Below are positions 1 to 6,193 of a stretch of 9,047 nucleotides of DNA, piece by piece. Below the pieces are notes generated by a model, which saw nothing but the letters and a program-made list of their open reading frames with translations, was not told the DNA's origin and did not search any database. Source of the stretch: Acidobacteriota bacterium (GTDB taxonomy: Bacteria; Acidobacteriota; Terriglobia; UBA7540); the NCBI GenBank assembly GCA_021827255.1, contig JAKAWO010000113.1:1-9047 (forward strand), given 5' to 3'. The position numbers and the translations under genes are program-made. Position 1 is the first letter of the stretch. The number at the start of each line of letters is the position of its first letter.

Positions 1-2
1 CG

Positions 3-650
3 CATCCGTTCCTGCAGGCGCAGCTTGTGGCGCTCCTGGGCAACAGGTCGGCCAAGTATCCCTGGGCGCGCCAGCGGGCGCTCGAAGGGCTGGCGCGGCT
101 CGGGACGCCTTCGGCCTGGCAGGCCGTCCTGAATGTCGCGCTGGGGCGAACGAAGGCTCCAGACCAGGGGGCCGAAGCGGCGAATGAGACGGCGGCCCTG
201 CGCGCCAATGCCATCCTCCTGCTCGCCGAAAGAGGCGATCGGAACTTCGTTCCCAGCCTCCTGGAACTGCTTCGCAGCGGGCCGGAGCCGATCCAGGAAG
301 ATGTCTTGCCCGCGCTCGGGTTCTTCCACGACCCGCGCGCCAACCAAGCCCTATTTGAGCGCCTCCACTCGCCCAAGGCGGATGACCGTGTCAACTCAAT
401 CCTGGGCCTCAAAAACCTCAATAGCAAAGATGCTGTTCCGGCGCTGCTCGCTATGCTGAACGACCCTGATGAGGGGGTGCGGCGCGTGGCGAATTTCGCG
501 CTCCAGAGCCTGACGCGGCAAAAGTTCAGCCTGCCGCCCCGAGCGTCTCGCGCCCGGCTGGCCCGCACCGTCGCCCAATGGAACCGATGGTGGCAGGACA
601 ACAACGTGAGTTTTACTCCTGCGCCCCAACCCGCCTGCCGAGACTGGTAG
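3..650 (+). CDS. HEAT-repeat protein, C-terminal part (5' end outside window)
   Basis: The reading frame is open to the window edge with no stop, so the true start lies upstream and only the last 215 or so codons are seen. The product is a chain of short paired helices of HEAT/PBS-lyase type. Repeated units have the pattern 'A-(2)-L-(2)-L..D..AVPALL..L.D.(D/E)..VR..A..AL'. The clearest ones are near codons 20-50, 65-95, 95-130 and 130-165, for example 'KDAVPALLAMLNDPDEGVRR'. The end is a basic stretch followed by 'WNRWW', then a short polar tail. HEAT arrays are scaffolds for protein-protein contact, so no enzymatic role can be read from them. No signal peptide can be judged because the N-terminus is missing. 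A GTG at 27 could serve as a start, but it falls inside continuing repeat-like sequence, so I treat the gene as truncated by the window. Its partner and function are unknown. Confidence 0.8.
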   Translation, partial: HPFLQAQLVALLGNRSAKYPWARQRALEGLARLGTPSAWQAVLNVALGRTKAPDQGAEAANETAALRANAILLLAERGDRNFVPSLLELLRSGPEPIQEDVLPALGFFHDPRANQALFERLHSPKADDRVNSILGLKNLNSKDAVPALLAMLNDPDEGVRRVANFALQSLTRQKFSLPPRASRARLARTVAQWNRWWQDNNVSFTPAPQPACRDW

Positions 651-657
651 AAGCTGA

Positions 658-679
658 TTCGTCGAAACTCCGCGGCGAA
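658..679 (+). terminator. Hairpin just after the HEAT-repeat gene, no U-tract
   Basis: Arms TTCGTCG (658-664) and CGGCGAA (673-679) form 7 pairs including one G-U, with an 8-base loop. It sits 7 bases behind the stop codon at 650. The position suits a transcript end, but the bases that follow are not T-rich. It may be only an mRNA 3' end structure or chance. Confidence 0.25.
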
Positions 680-734
680 GCGTCACAACATAGAAAGGGC
701 GCAGAGTAACTTCCCTGAGCCGCCTGGAAATCAG

Positions 735-763
735 TTGCGCGCGGCGCTCCAGCAAGGCAAAAT
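735..763 (+). promoter_or_regulatory. Weak candidate promoter for purF-lepB
   Basis: TTGCGC (735-740) matches 3 of 6 bases of a -35 box. CAAAAT (758-763) matches 4 of 6 of a -10 box, at a 17-base spacing. It lies in the only sizeable gap upstream of purF. In GC-rich DNA such a match is weak evidence. Confidence 0.2.
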
Positions 764-958
764 AGAGGATGGATGAAGCGGGCGGGACGACAAGCCAAAT
801 CCAGAGTGGGCGAAGGTCGCTGACCTCCGGGCACCGCCATCGTGTCCGCGGGGATTGGAGCGAGACTTGGCGCGGAGTTCCGGCATCTGAATTATTAGAA
901 CTTAGGGAACTCGAATCGGAGCTATATGACCGCGCGAGGATTGACGCTCGTTGGCGGC

Positions 959-964
959 AGGGAG
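959..964 (+). promoter_or_regulatory. Shine-Dalgarno deciding the purF TTG start
   Basis: AGGGAG ends 8 bases before TTG 973. It is better placed than the sequence in front of ATG 769, where GAGG directly abuts the codon and AAGG (754-757) is 11 bases away. It supports TTG 973 as the purF start. Confidence 0.5.
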
Positions 965-972
965 AAGAGTTT

Positions 973-2403
973 TTGATTCCAGGCGCTGAGCTGTTCCCGA
1001 CCGTTACCCTCCCGGACGACAAGTTCCACGACCATTGCGGAGTGTTCGCTGTTTACGGCCATCCCGAGGCCGCGAAGCTCACCTATCTGGGACTTTATGG
1101 CCTGCAGCACCGCGGGCAAGAGAGCGCCGGCATCGCGGCTTCCGACGGCGACCAGATCCTAACTCACAAGGCCATGGGTCACGTGGCGGAAGTATTCACC
1201 GAAGAAATCCTGCGCGACCTGCATGGCCACGCCGCGATCGGCCATACGCGGTACTCGACCGCGGGCGATACGGACCTGAAGAACGCTCAGCCGCTGACCG
1301 TGAGCTGCCAAAAGGGGCAAGTGGCGCTGGCTCACAACGGCAATTTGGTCAACGCCGGTTCGATCCGCAAGGAGCTCGAAAGCCGCGGGGATATTTTCCA
1401 GACCACCAGTGATACCGAGGTGATCCTCCACTTCTTCGCCCGTTCCAAGCACGGCGGCATTCCCGAGTCGATCGCCGACGCGCTCGACAAGGTTTCCGGC
1501 GCCTATTCGCTGGTGATGCTCTTCAAGGACAGCGTGTACGCCATCCGCGATCCACGCGGCTTTCGACCTCTCAACCTCGGGCGGCTGAACGGCGCCTGGA
1601 TGGTGGCCTCGGAGACCTGCGCCTTCGATCTGATTGGCGCCACTTACGAGCGCGAGATTGAGCCGGGCGAGATGGTGATTCTCGACCCGCGGGGCGTGAC
1701 CTCCTTGCGGTACACGCCGCCTGCGCCGCCCTCCCGCTGCATCTTCGAGCACGTCTATTTCTCGCGGCCCGACAGCCTGGTCTTTGGCCGGTCGGTTCAA
1801 GAAAGCCGCGAGATGCTGGGCCGCCTGCTGGCGCGCGAGCACCCTGTGCCAGCCGATTGGGTTGTGCCCGTGCCAGACTCCGGAGTGGCGGCAGCCATCG
1901 GCTATGCGGCGGAGTCCGGCGTGCCCCTACGCTTTGGGCTGATCCGCAACCACTACGTGGGAAGAACTTTTATTGAGCCCAGCCAGGCCATTCGGGATTT
2001 TGGCGTCCGGTTAAAACTGAACCCCGTCCGCCAGCTCCTGAACGGAAAGCGCGTCGTGCTGGTGGACGATTCCATCATCCGCGGGACAACCAGCCGGAAA
2101 ATTGTGGGCATCGTAAGAGAGGCCGGAGCGCGGGAGGTTCATTTAAGGGTCAGTTGCCCGCCCACCGTGTCGCCGTGCTATTACGGCATTGATACGCCGA
2201 CCCGAAAAGAATTGATTGCCGCGAACCACAGCGTGGAGGATATCCGGCAGTACATCGGAGCGGACAGCCTGGGCTATCTTTCGCTCGAGGCTTTGCAGGA
2301 AGCGGTGGGAGGCCCAGGGCGCGGTTACTGCCTGGCGTGCTATACGGCCAATTACCCCACCACCGTTCAGGAGCCGCTGATCGCTCTCCGCAACCGCGAG
2401 TGA
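973..2403 (+). CDS. purF: Amidophosphoribosyltransferase (glutamine PRPP amidotransferase)
   Basis: This enzyme makes 5-phosphoribosylamine from PRPP and glutamine, the committed step of de novo purine synthesis in the cytosol. From TTG 973 the protein has 476 residues, about the length of Bacillus PurF. A 21-residue propeptide precedes the N-terminal nucleophile Cys22 (CGVF). The glutaminase half carries GLQHRGQESAG, GHTRYSTAG (from residue 90), AHNGNL and SDTEV. The phosphoribosyltransferase half carries the PRPP loop VVLVDDSIIRGTTS (361-374). Cys256, Cys402, Cys453 and Cys456 match the four [4Fe-4S] ligands of the Bacillus-type enzyme, so this is the cluster-containing, propeptide-processed class. 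The frame is open back to ATG 769, which would give 544 residues, but that extension has rare codons and no family resemblance; TTG 973 has a good ribosome-binding site. lepB follows after 5 bases. Function is certain; the start is moderately sure. Confidence 0.95.
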   Translation: MIPGAELFPTVTLPDDKFHDHCGVFAVYGHPEAAKLTYLGLYGLQHRGQESAGIAASDGDQILTHKAMGHVAEVFTEEILRDLHGHAAIGHTRYSTAGDTDLKNAQPLTVSCQKGQVALAHNGNLVNAGSIRKELESRGDIFQTTSDTEVILHFFARSKHGGIPESIADALDKVSGAYSLVMLFKDSVYAIRDPRGFRPLNLGRLNGAWMVASETCAFDLIGATYEREIEPGEMVILDPRGVTSLRYTPPAPPSRCIFEHVYFSRPDSLVFGRSVQESREMLGRLLAREHPVPADWVVPVPDSGVAAAIGYAAESGVPLRFGLIRNHYVGRTFIEPSQAIRDFGVRLKLNPVRQLLNGKRVVLVDDSIIRGTTSRKIVGIVREAGAREVHLRVSCPPTVSPCYYGIDTPTRKELIAANHSVEDIRQYIGADSLGYLSLEALQEAVGGPGRGYCLACYTANYPTTVQEPLIALRNRE

Positions 2404-2408
2404 ACTTT

Positions 2409-3239
2409 ATGGAAATGCCTGAAGCTCAGTCGGCCTCGCCGCCATCCACCGGCGAGGCTCAGCCCGATTCCCCGCCCGCAGCCAAACCGCCTCAGCGCGA
2501 GACGGTGTGGGAAACCATTCGCTCGCTCGTGATCGTCTTGCTGGGCGTCTTCTTTATCCGCACCTTCGTCGGCGAGGCCACGATGATTCCCACCGGCTCC
2601 ATGGAACGAACCATCCTCATCGGCGACCACGTTTTTCTGAACAAGTTGCTGTACGGGCCTCACGTGCCTTACACCCAATGGCGCGTTCCGCCTCTGCGTC
2701 AGGTTCACCGGCAGGATATCGTTGCTTTCCATTATCCGTTGAACCCGTCGCAGATGTTCGTCAAGCGGGTGATCGGAGTGGGCGGCGATGTGGTGAAGAT
2801 CGTGAACAAACAGGTTTACGTCAACGGCAAGCTGCTCCCCCAACCCTACGCCTACTTTGACTCCTCCCGCATCCTTCCCCTGCGGGACAATTTCCCTCCG
2901 CCGGTGGACATGATTGACACGCTGCCGGCCGCCTGGGGCCTGGATCCCAACTGGGCGCGCCAGATGCCGGAGTTCATCCATAAAGACGGTCTGCGCGTCC
3001 CGGAAGGATACTTGTTTGTCATGGGGGACAATCGGGACAATTCCTACGATAGCCGTTTTTGGGGGTTCGTCCCGCTTAAAAATGTTGTCGGCGAGCCTTG
3101 GTTCGTCTATTGGTCCTACCGCGCGCCCAGCCGTGAATGGCTCGATGACCGCTGGGGCGACCGCCTCCGCTTTGACGCCTCTATCCTTTGGAACTTCTTC
3201 CGCGATACCCGCTGGTCCCGCATGGGAAAAGTTTTCTAG
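2409..3239 (+). CDS. lepB: Signal peptidase I
   Basis: This is the membrane-bound Ser/Lys protease that removes signal peptides from exported pre-proteins on the outer face of the inner membrane. The protein has 276 residues. A Pro/Ala-rich cytosolic tail (about 1-32) precedes one membrane helix (about 36-52), then the periplasmic catalytic domain. Box B is PTGSMERTI with nucleophile Ser64. Box D is FVKRVIGVGGD with general base Lys119. Box E is GDNRDNSYDSRFWG (206-219). About 55 residues of insert (roughly 145-200) separate the Lys region from box E, as in many Gram-negative LepB proteins. Box B has Arg where many relatives have Pro (SMEP to SMER). ATG 2409 is 5 bases past the purF stop, so the two genes are probably cotranscribed and may be translationally coupled. 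A second ATG at 2415 is possible. The link with purF looks positional rather than functional. Confidence 0.95.
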   Translation: MEMPEAQSASPPSTGEAQPDSPPAAKPPQRETVWETIRSLVIVLLGVFFIRTFVGEATMIPTGSMERTILIGDHVFLNKLLYGPHVPYTQWRVPPLRQVHRQDIVAFHYPLNPSQMFVKRVIGVGGDVVKIVNKQVYVNGKLLPQPYAYFDSSRILPLRDNFPPPVDMIDTLPAAWGLDPNWARQMPEFIHKDGLRVPEGYLFVMGDNRDNSYDSRFWGFVPLKNVVGEPWFVYWSYRAPSREWLDDRWGDRLRFDASILWNFFRDTRWSRMGKVF

Positions 3240-3365
3240 CGCCCTTCTGAATGCTTCGGCCTTCGAGCTCTGCCCACCGCGGGCGCTTCCATCACCACGC
3301 CTCAAGTCTCCTGATTTCGCCATCCCGGGACTGATTGTTGCAACCTCCGCCCAGGGAGCCGTGAC

Positions 3366-3386
3366 CGCCTTGATGGTCAAGAGGCG
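3366..3386 (+). terminator. Candidate terminator after purF-lepB
   Basis: CGCC-TTGA (3366-3373), loop TGG, TCAA (3377-3380), a 2-base bulge GA, then GGCG (3383-3386). The stem is followed by CTTTCGGAATTTTC, which is T-rich but interrupted. It lies 127 bases after the lepB stop and 69 bases before the kinase start. A second tiny hairpin, GGCG-GAAA-CGCC, follows at 3408-3419. Confidence 0.3.
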
Positions 3387-3445
3387 CTTTCGGAATTTTC
3401 TTGCAGTGGCGGAAACGCCGAGGTTAGTATCGGCTTCCCGCCCCC

Positions 3446-3450
3446 GGAGG
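3446..3450 (+). promoter_or_regulatory. Shine-Dalgarno of the PfkB kinase, supports TTG start
   Basis: GGAGG stands 5 bases before TTG 3456. No ATG or GTG start lies upstream in this frame with a comparable site. Later GTG codons (3480, 3486) would remove part of the first beta strand. Confidence 0.6.
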
Positions 3451-3455
3451 ACTGC

Positions 3456-4478
3456 TTGCGGAGCAAGGCCATCGAGGTTGTGGATGTGGCCGGTCTCGGC
3501 CTGAATGCGACCGACACCGTGCTCGTGGTGCGCGAGTTTCCGCCTCTGGGCGGCAAGGCGCGAGCGCTTTCCATGGCGCGCCAGGCGGGCGGCCAAGTGG
3601 CCACGGCGCTGGTGACTGCGCGGCGACTGGGTTTGCGCAGCCGCTATATCGGAAAGGTTGGCAGTGACGGCGCGGGCCGGTTCCAACGGCGCAGCTTGGA
3701 GCAGGAAGGAGTTGATATCCGCCATGTCCAGACGGTGCGCGGCGTGCCCAACCAGATTGGCCTCATCATTGTTGACCAAGCCACGGGTGAGCGAACCGTT
3801 TTCTGGGACCGCGATGCACGGCTGACCCTTCGGCCCGCCGACGTTCCCCGTGAGGCCGTTCTTTCAGCCCGAGTGCTGCACCTGGATGGCTGCGACGTGG
3901 AGGCTTGCCTCCAGGCAGCGAGCTGGGCAAAGCAAGCCGGCATCCCTGTGGTGGCCGACCTGGATACGGTGTACAAGAACGTCGAGCGGCTTTTCCCGAT
4001 GATTGATTATCTGATCGCTTCGGCAAACTTCCTTCCCGCCGTCACCGGGCGCAACGACCCCTTCAAGGTTCTGGAATACATGGCGCGCGAATATGGAATT
4101 CGGACGCCGGGCATGACGTTGGGACGCGACGGCGCGCTGGCCCTTGCGGGCGGGCGGTTTTATTATTCCCCTGGCTTCGTCATTGAGACGGTGGACACGA
4201 CCGGCGCCGGAGACGTTTTTCATGGCGCCTTGATCTTCGGGCTGCGGCGCGGCTGGCCCGTGGATCGCATGCTGGAGTTTTCGAACGCCATGGCCGGGCT
4301 CAACTGCACGGCGGTCGGAGCGCGGGGAGGCATCGCCACCGCGCGGGCCGCCGAGAAACTGATGAGCGCCGGAATGCGGCACCGAAATCCTGAGTATGAG
4401 ACGCGCGGCAGAACCGCCGTCGCGGCGCGCGGCTCGCTCCACGGCCGCCGCCCAGCGGAGCGGTCGGACACGGGGTGA
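3456..4478 (+). CDS. PfkB-family (ribokinase-like) sugar kinase, substrate unknown
   Basis: The family transfers the ATP gamma-phosphate to a sugar or nucleoside hydroxyl. This protein has 340 residues, a little longer than the usual 300-320. The N-terminal strand leads to GLNATD (15-20), where Asp20 is the likely sugar-binding Asp. GGQVATALVTARRLG (45-59) and GKVGSDGAG (66-74) make the first PfkB signature. DTTGAGDVFHGA carries the anion hole and the catalytic base Asp253. In the first signature, the Asn of ribokinases ('GGxxxNxA') is replaced by Thr. The last 40 or so residues after EKLMSAG are Arg/Ala/Gly-rich and look like an unstructured tail read into GC-rich DNA. The start is TTG 3456 with GGAGG 5 bases upstream. 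Nearby genes give no substrate clue. Ribokinase, fructokinase, adenosine kinase and sulfofructose kinase are all possible subgroups. Confidence 0.85.
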   Translation: MRSKAIEVVDVAGLGLNATDTVLVVREFPPLGGKARALSMARQAGGQVATALVTARRLGLRSRYIGKVGSDGAGRFQRRSLEQEGVDIRHVQTVRGVPNQIGLIIVDQATGERTVFWDRDARLTLRPADVPREAVLSARVLHLDGCDVEACLQAASWAKQAGIPVVADLDTVYKNVERLFPMIDYLIASANFLPAVTGRNDPFKVLEYMAREYGIRTPGMTLGRDGALALAGGRFYYSPGFVIETVDTTGAGDVFHGALIFGLRRGWPVDRMLEFSNAMAGLNCTAVGARGGIATARAAEKLMSAGMRHRNPEYETRGRTAVAARGSLHGRRPAERSDTG

Positions 4479-4507
4479 AACGAGCTTGCCTTGTTCATCG
4501 CGGCTGT

Positions 4508-4541
4508 CTTCAACCCGAGCGGCGCACGCTTGGGAGTGAAG
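4508..4541 (+). terminator. Strong hairpin after the PfkB kinase, no U-tract
   Basis: The inner arms CCCGAGCG (4514-4521) and CGCTTGGG (4527-4534) pair over 8 bases, one of them G-U, around a 5-base loop. The outer arms CTTCA (4508-4512) and TGAAG (4537-4541) add 5 pairs across a small internal loop. That is 13 pairs, starting 29 bases past the stop. It is followed by AAAAG rather than T residues, so an intrinsic terminator of the standard type is not supported. It may protect the 3' end or structure the SDR leader. Confidence 0.35.
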
Positions 4542-4570
4542 AAAAGAATCTGGCTCTGGCGCGATGGCGC

Positions 4571-4576
4571 TAGAAT
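4571..4576 (+). promoter_or_regulatory. Candidate -10 element for the SDR gene
   Basis: TAGAAT matches 5 of 6 bases of the -10 consensus and lies in the gap after the kinase hairpin, 72 bases before GTG 4649. No convincing -35 box is found 16-18 bases upstream (ATCTGG or TCTGGC). Confidence 0.25.
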
Positions 4577-4648
4577 TTCTCAGGAATCTGCGCTTCATGG
4601 CGACGGGGCGAAGGAATTGACGATCTGCAGCAAGGGAGAGTTTGCAGG

Positions 4649-5428
4649 GTGAGCGCAGCAGCTTACGCGCTGATTACGGGGGCATCGAGCGGCATCGGGG
4701 AATGTTTCGCCAAGGCCCTCGCGGTGCGCGGCCAGAACCTGGTCCTCGCGGCGCGGTCAGGAGACAAGCTCGAGAAGCTGGCCGCTGAGCTCCGGAGCGC
4801 GCACGGTGTCCTGGCCGAAGTCGTGGTTGTTGACCTGAGCGAGAGCGGAGCGGCGGGGCGGCTGGTAGAAGAGATCAAGCGGCGCGGTCTGCGGATAGAT
4901 TTACTGGTTAACAATGCCGCCTTTGGCGCGCGCGGCGAATTCTGGACGCTGCCTCTCGACACGCAAATGCGGATGCTGCGGCTGAACGTCGAGGCTGTCG
5001 TCGAACTCAGCTATCGCTTGCTGCCCTCGATGGCCGGGCGGCGCGGCGGCGGGGTCATCCATGTCTCCTCGACGGCTGGCTTCCAGCCGGTGCCTTACAC
5101 CTCGGTTTATGCCGCGGCCAAGGCTTTCATCACCAGCTTTTCGATGGCCCTGCGGGAAGAATTGCGGGAGCACGGCGTCCGGGTGGTCACGCTCTGTCCG
5201 GGAGGAACCCGGACCAATTTTTTCGTTGCCGGAAATTATGGGACCCGCAGCCTGCCCGGCGGCTTGCAACCGCCCGAGGAGGTGGTCGCGGCGGCTCTCG
5301 AAGCCCTGGATCGAGGGGGTGGTTTGGCAGTTCCCCGCGCGCTCAACAAGCTCTCGATCTTCGTCCAGCGATTCCTCCCGCGCGCCCGGGTGGCCCGCAT
5401 CGCCGGCAACATGTTCCGCCCGCGATAA
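4649..5428 (+). CDS. Short-chain dehydrogenase/reductase (classical SDR, DltE/YqjQ-like)
   Basis: A soluble NAD(P)-dependent oxidoreductase of 259 residues, typical for classical SDRs. The Rossmann motif TGASSGIG is at 10-17. AARS with Arg36 after the second strand suggests NADP(H) rather than NAD(H). VVDLS (60-64) is the adenine-ring site. NNA (88-90) and Asn113 complete the core. Catalytic Ser141 (SSTAG), Tyr154 and Lys158 (YAAAK) have the normal spacing. The post-catalytic loop is PGGTRTNFF, with PGG replacing the common PGP/PGW. The C-terminus is Arg-rich and may be amphipathic; no membrane helix is evident. The start is GTG 4649, with AAGGGAGAG (4632-4640) 8 bases upstream. It is probably transcribed on its own, since a hairpin separates it from the kinase and the next gene converges on it. 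The substrate cannot be inferred. Confidence 0.92.
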   Translation: MSAAAYALITGASSGIGECFAKALAVRGQNLVLAARSGDKLEKLAAELRSAHGVLAEVVVVDLSESGAAGRLVEEIKRRGLRIDLLVNNAAFGARGEFWTLPLDTQMRMLRLNVEAVVELSYRLLPSMAGRRGGGVIHVSSTAGFQPVPYTSVYAAAKAFITSFSMALREELREHGVRVVTLCPGGTRTNFFVAGNYGTRSLPGGLQPPEEVVAAALEALDRGGGLAVPRALNKLSIFVQRFLPRARVARIAGNMFRPR

Positions 5429-5536
5429 GCGCGCCGGCCTGCGCTTACGGCAGCGTGCGGCCTCGCCGGCCAGAAAAGAGAACGACGGTCTCCGGAAGGA
5501 GAGCCTCGGCGGGGCAGGCTCCGGCAGCCGGTCTCG
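5429..5536. terminator. Convergent gap between SDR and kdsC with GC-rich inverted repeats
   Basis: Several small stems are visible. GCCGGC (5433-5438) can pair with GCCGGC (5465-5470), enclosing CTGC/GCAG (5439-5442, 5450-5453). TCTCC-GGAA-GGAGA lies at 5489-5502, with a GNRA-type loop on the plus strand. GAGCCT (5501-5506) can pair with AGGCTC (5516-5521). On the minus strand the 5489-5502 stem is followed, after 6 bases, by TTCTCTTTTC. This makes it the best terminator candidate for the kdsC transcript. On the plus strand no T-run follows any stem. Confidence 0.35.
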
Positions 5537-6112
5537 CTAGCCTACCAGGGGCAGCGCCCGGGCCCCGCCCAGGTAGCTGCGCAGGATGCCGCGCCACTTG
5601 CCCTGGGCTTTCAAAATCAGTTCGATGGTCTCGCGCACGGCTCCCAGGCCGCCAGGCGCCTGGGTCCAGTAGTGGACGTGGGCCCGAAGCAAACGGCTTC
5701 CATTGCCCACGCCAACCGCCAAGCCGACGCGCCGAAGAATGGGAAGGTCCACCCAATCGTCCCCCACGTAGCAAACCTCCGAATCTCGGACGCCAGCCGA
5801 GCGAAGGATTTCTTCGTAGGGCGGCAGTTTGTCGAGAGCGTCTTCGCGCACAAAATCAATGCGTAATTCCCGCGCCCGGTGCTGCACGATGGGTGACTTG
5901 CGCCCGCTGATGATGCCGGTCTTGAGGCCGGCCTGGCGCGCGAAACGGATGCCGAGCCCGTCGCGCGAATGGAACGTCTTGGTCTCCAGGACTCCGCCCC
6001 GCGGGTGGGGCACGTAGTAGATGCGGCCGTCGGTGAGGACGCCATCCACATCCATCAGCAGCAGCTTGATCTTCTTTGCCCGCGCCCGCAGTTGCCGCTC
6101 GCTCAGTCGCAT
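5537..6112 (-). CDS. kdsC: 3-deoxy-D-manno-octulosonate 8-phosphate phosphatase
   Basis: A HAD-superfamily phosphatase (C0 type, without a cap domain) that removes phosphate from Kdo-8-phosphate, the third step of Kdo synthesis for LPS inner core; cytosolic and usually tetrameric. It has 191 residues, the normal family length. Motif I is DVDGVLTDG with nucleophile Asp21 and acid/base Asp23. Motif II is IISGR with Ser69. Lys95, in DALDKLPPYEEIL, lies in the motif III region. Motif IV is GDDWVDLP (Asp118, Asp119), with Trp at a position often Leu or Ile. The family-specific tail GGLGAVRE..E.ILKAQGKW is present. The start is ATG 6112, with GAGGAG 3 bases upstream on the minus strand. The frame extends to 6184, but that part runs over a palindromic spacer. 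It follows kdsD by 81 bases in the same orientation, the same gene order as in enterobacterial Kdo/lpt clusters. The lptC-lptA-lptB genes that often follow are absent here. Confidence 0.95.
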   Translation of the reverse strand: MRLSERQLRARAKKIKLLLMDVDGVLTDGRIYYVPHPRGGVLETKTFHSRDGLGIRFARQAGLKTGIISGRKSPIVQHRARELRIDFVREDALDKLPPYEEILRSAGVRDSEVCYVGDDWVDLPILRRVGLAVGVGNGSRLLRAHVHYWTQAPGGLGAVRETIELILKAQGKWRGILRSYLGGARALPLVG

Positions 6113-6160
6113 AGACTCCTCAATTTCGAGAGCCGGACTCCGGGCCGGCGTGGTGTCGGT

Positions 6161-6182
6161 GGGCCGGCCTGAAGGCCGACCC
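6161..6182 (-). repeat. REP-like palindrome between kdsD and kdsC
   Basis: GGGCCGGCCT (6161-6170) faces AGGCCGACCC (6173-6182). As RNA on the minus strand the stem is complete, because the one mismatch becomes a G-U pair; the practical loop is TTCA. A further GGGCCGG copy lies at 6142-6148. No T-run follows on the minus strand, so it is more likely an intercistronic stability or REP-type element than a terminator. Confidence 0.45.
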
Positions 6183-6193
6183 AAACTCGAGCC

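Larger units (their letters stand above)
651..972 (+). other. Long purF leader / intergenic stretch
   Basis: About 320 bases lie between the HEAT-repeat stop and the preferred purF start. The purF frame stays open back to ATG 769, but this part looks non-coding. It uses codons rare elsewhere in the window (TTA TTA, CTA, AGG), and its translation resembles no part of PurF. A weak sigma70-like pair is visible: TTGCGC at 735-740 and CAAAAT at 758-763, spacer 17. An interrupted inverted repeat lies at 814-826. I see no purine-riboswitch architecture. It would form a leader of roughly 200 bases if the weak promoter is used. Confidence 0.4.

Noticed and set aside
396..1022. A 208-codon minus-strand frame covering the gap before purF
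   Set aside because: It overlaps the HEAT-repeat gene and the purF start, has no ribosome-binding site I can support, and its composition is Ser/Arg-rich without motifs.
62..2963. A 13-base sequence CTGGGCGCGCCAG at 62-74 and again at 2951-2963
   Set aside because: Both copies encode Trp-Ala-Arg-Gln in frame in unrelated proteins. It is a codon-usage coincidence, not a repeat element.
2367..3779. A 470-codon open frame on the minus strand across lepB and the start of the kinase
   Set aside because: It is antisense to a certain lepB gene, has no recognisable family features and is rich in Arg/His/Gly. This is the usual shadow of codon bias in GC-rich DNA.
5455..5910. A 151-codon plus-strand frame over kdsC
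   Set aside because: It is antisense to kdsC and Pro/Arg/Gly-rich. All HAD motifs are on the minus strand.
5537..6184. kdsC extended to an upstream ATG at 6184
   Set aside because: The extra 24 codons run over the intercistronic palindrome and have no KdsC resemblance. ATG 6112 has GAGGAG directly upstream.
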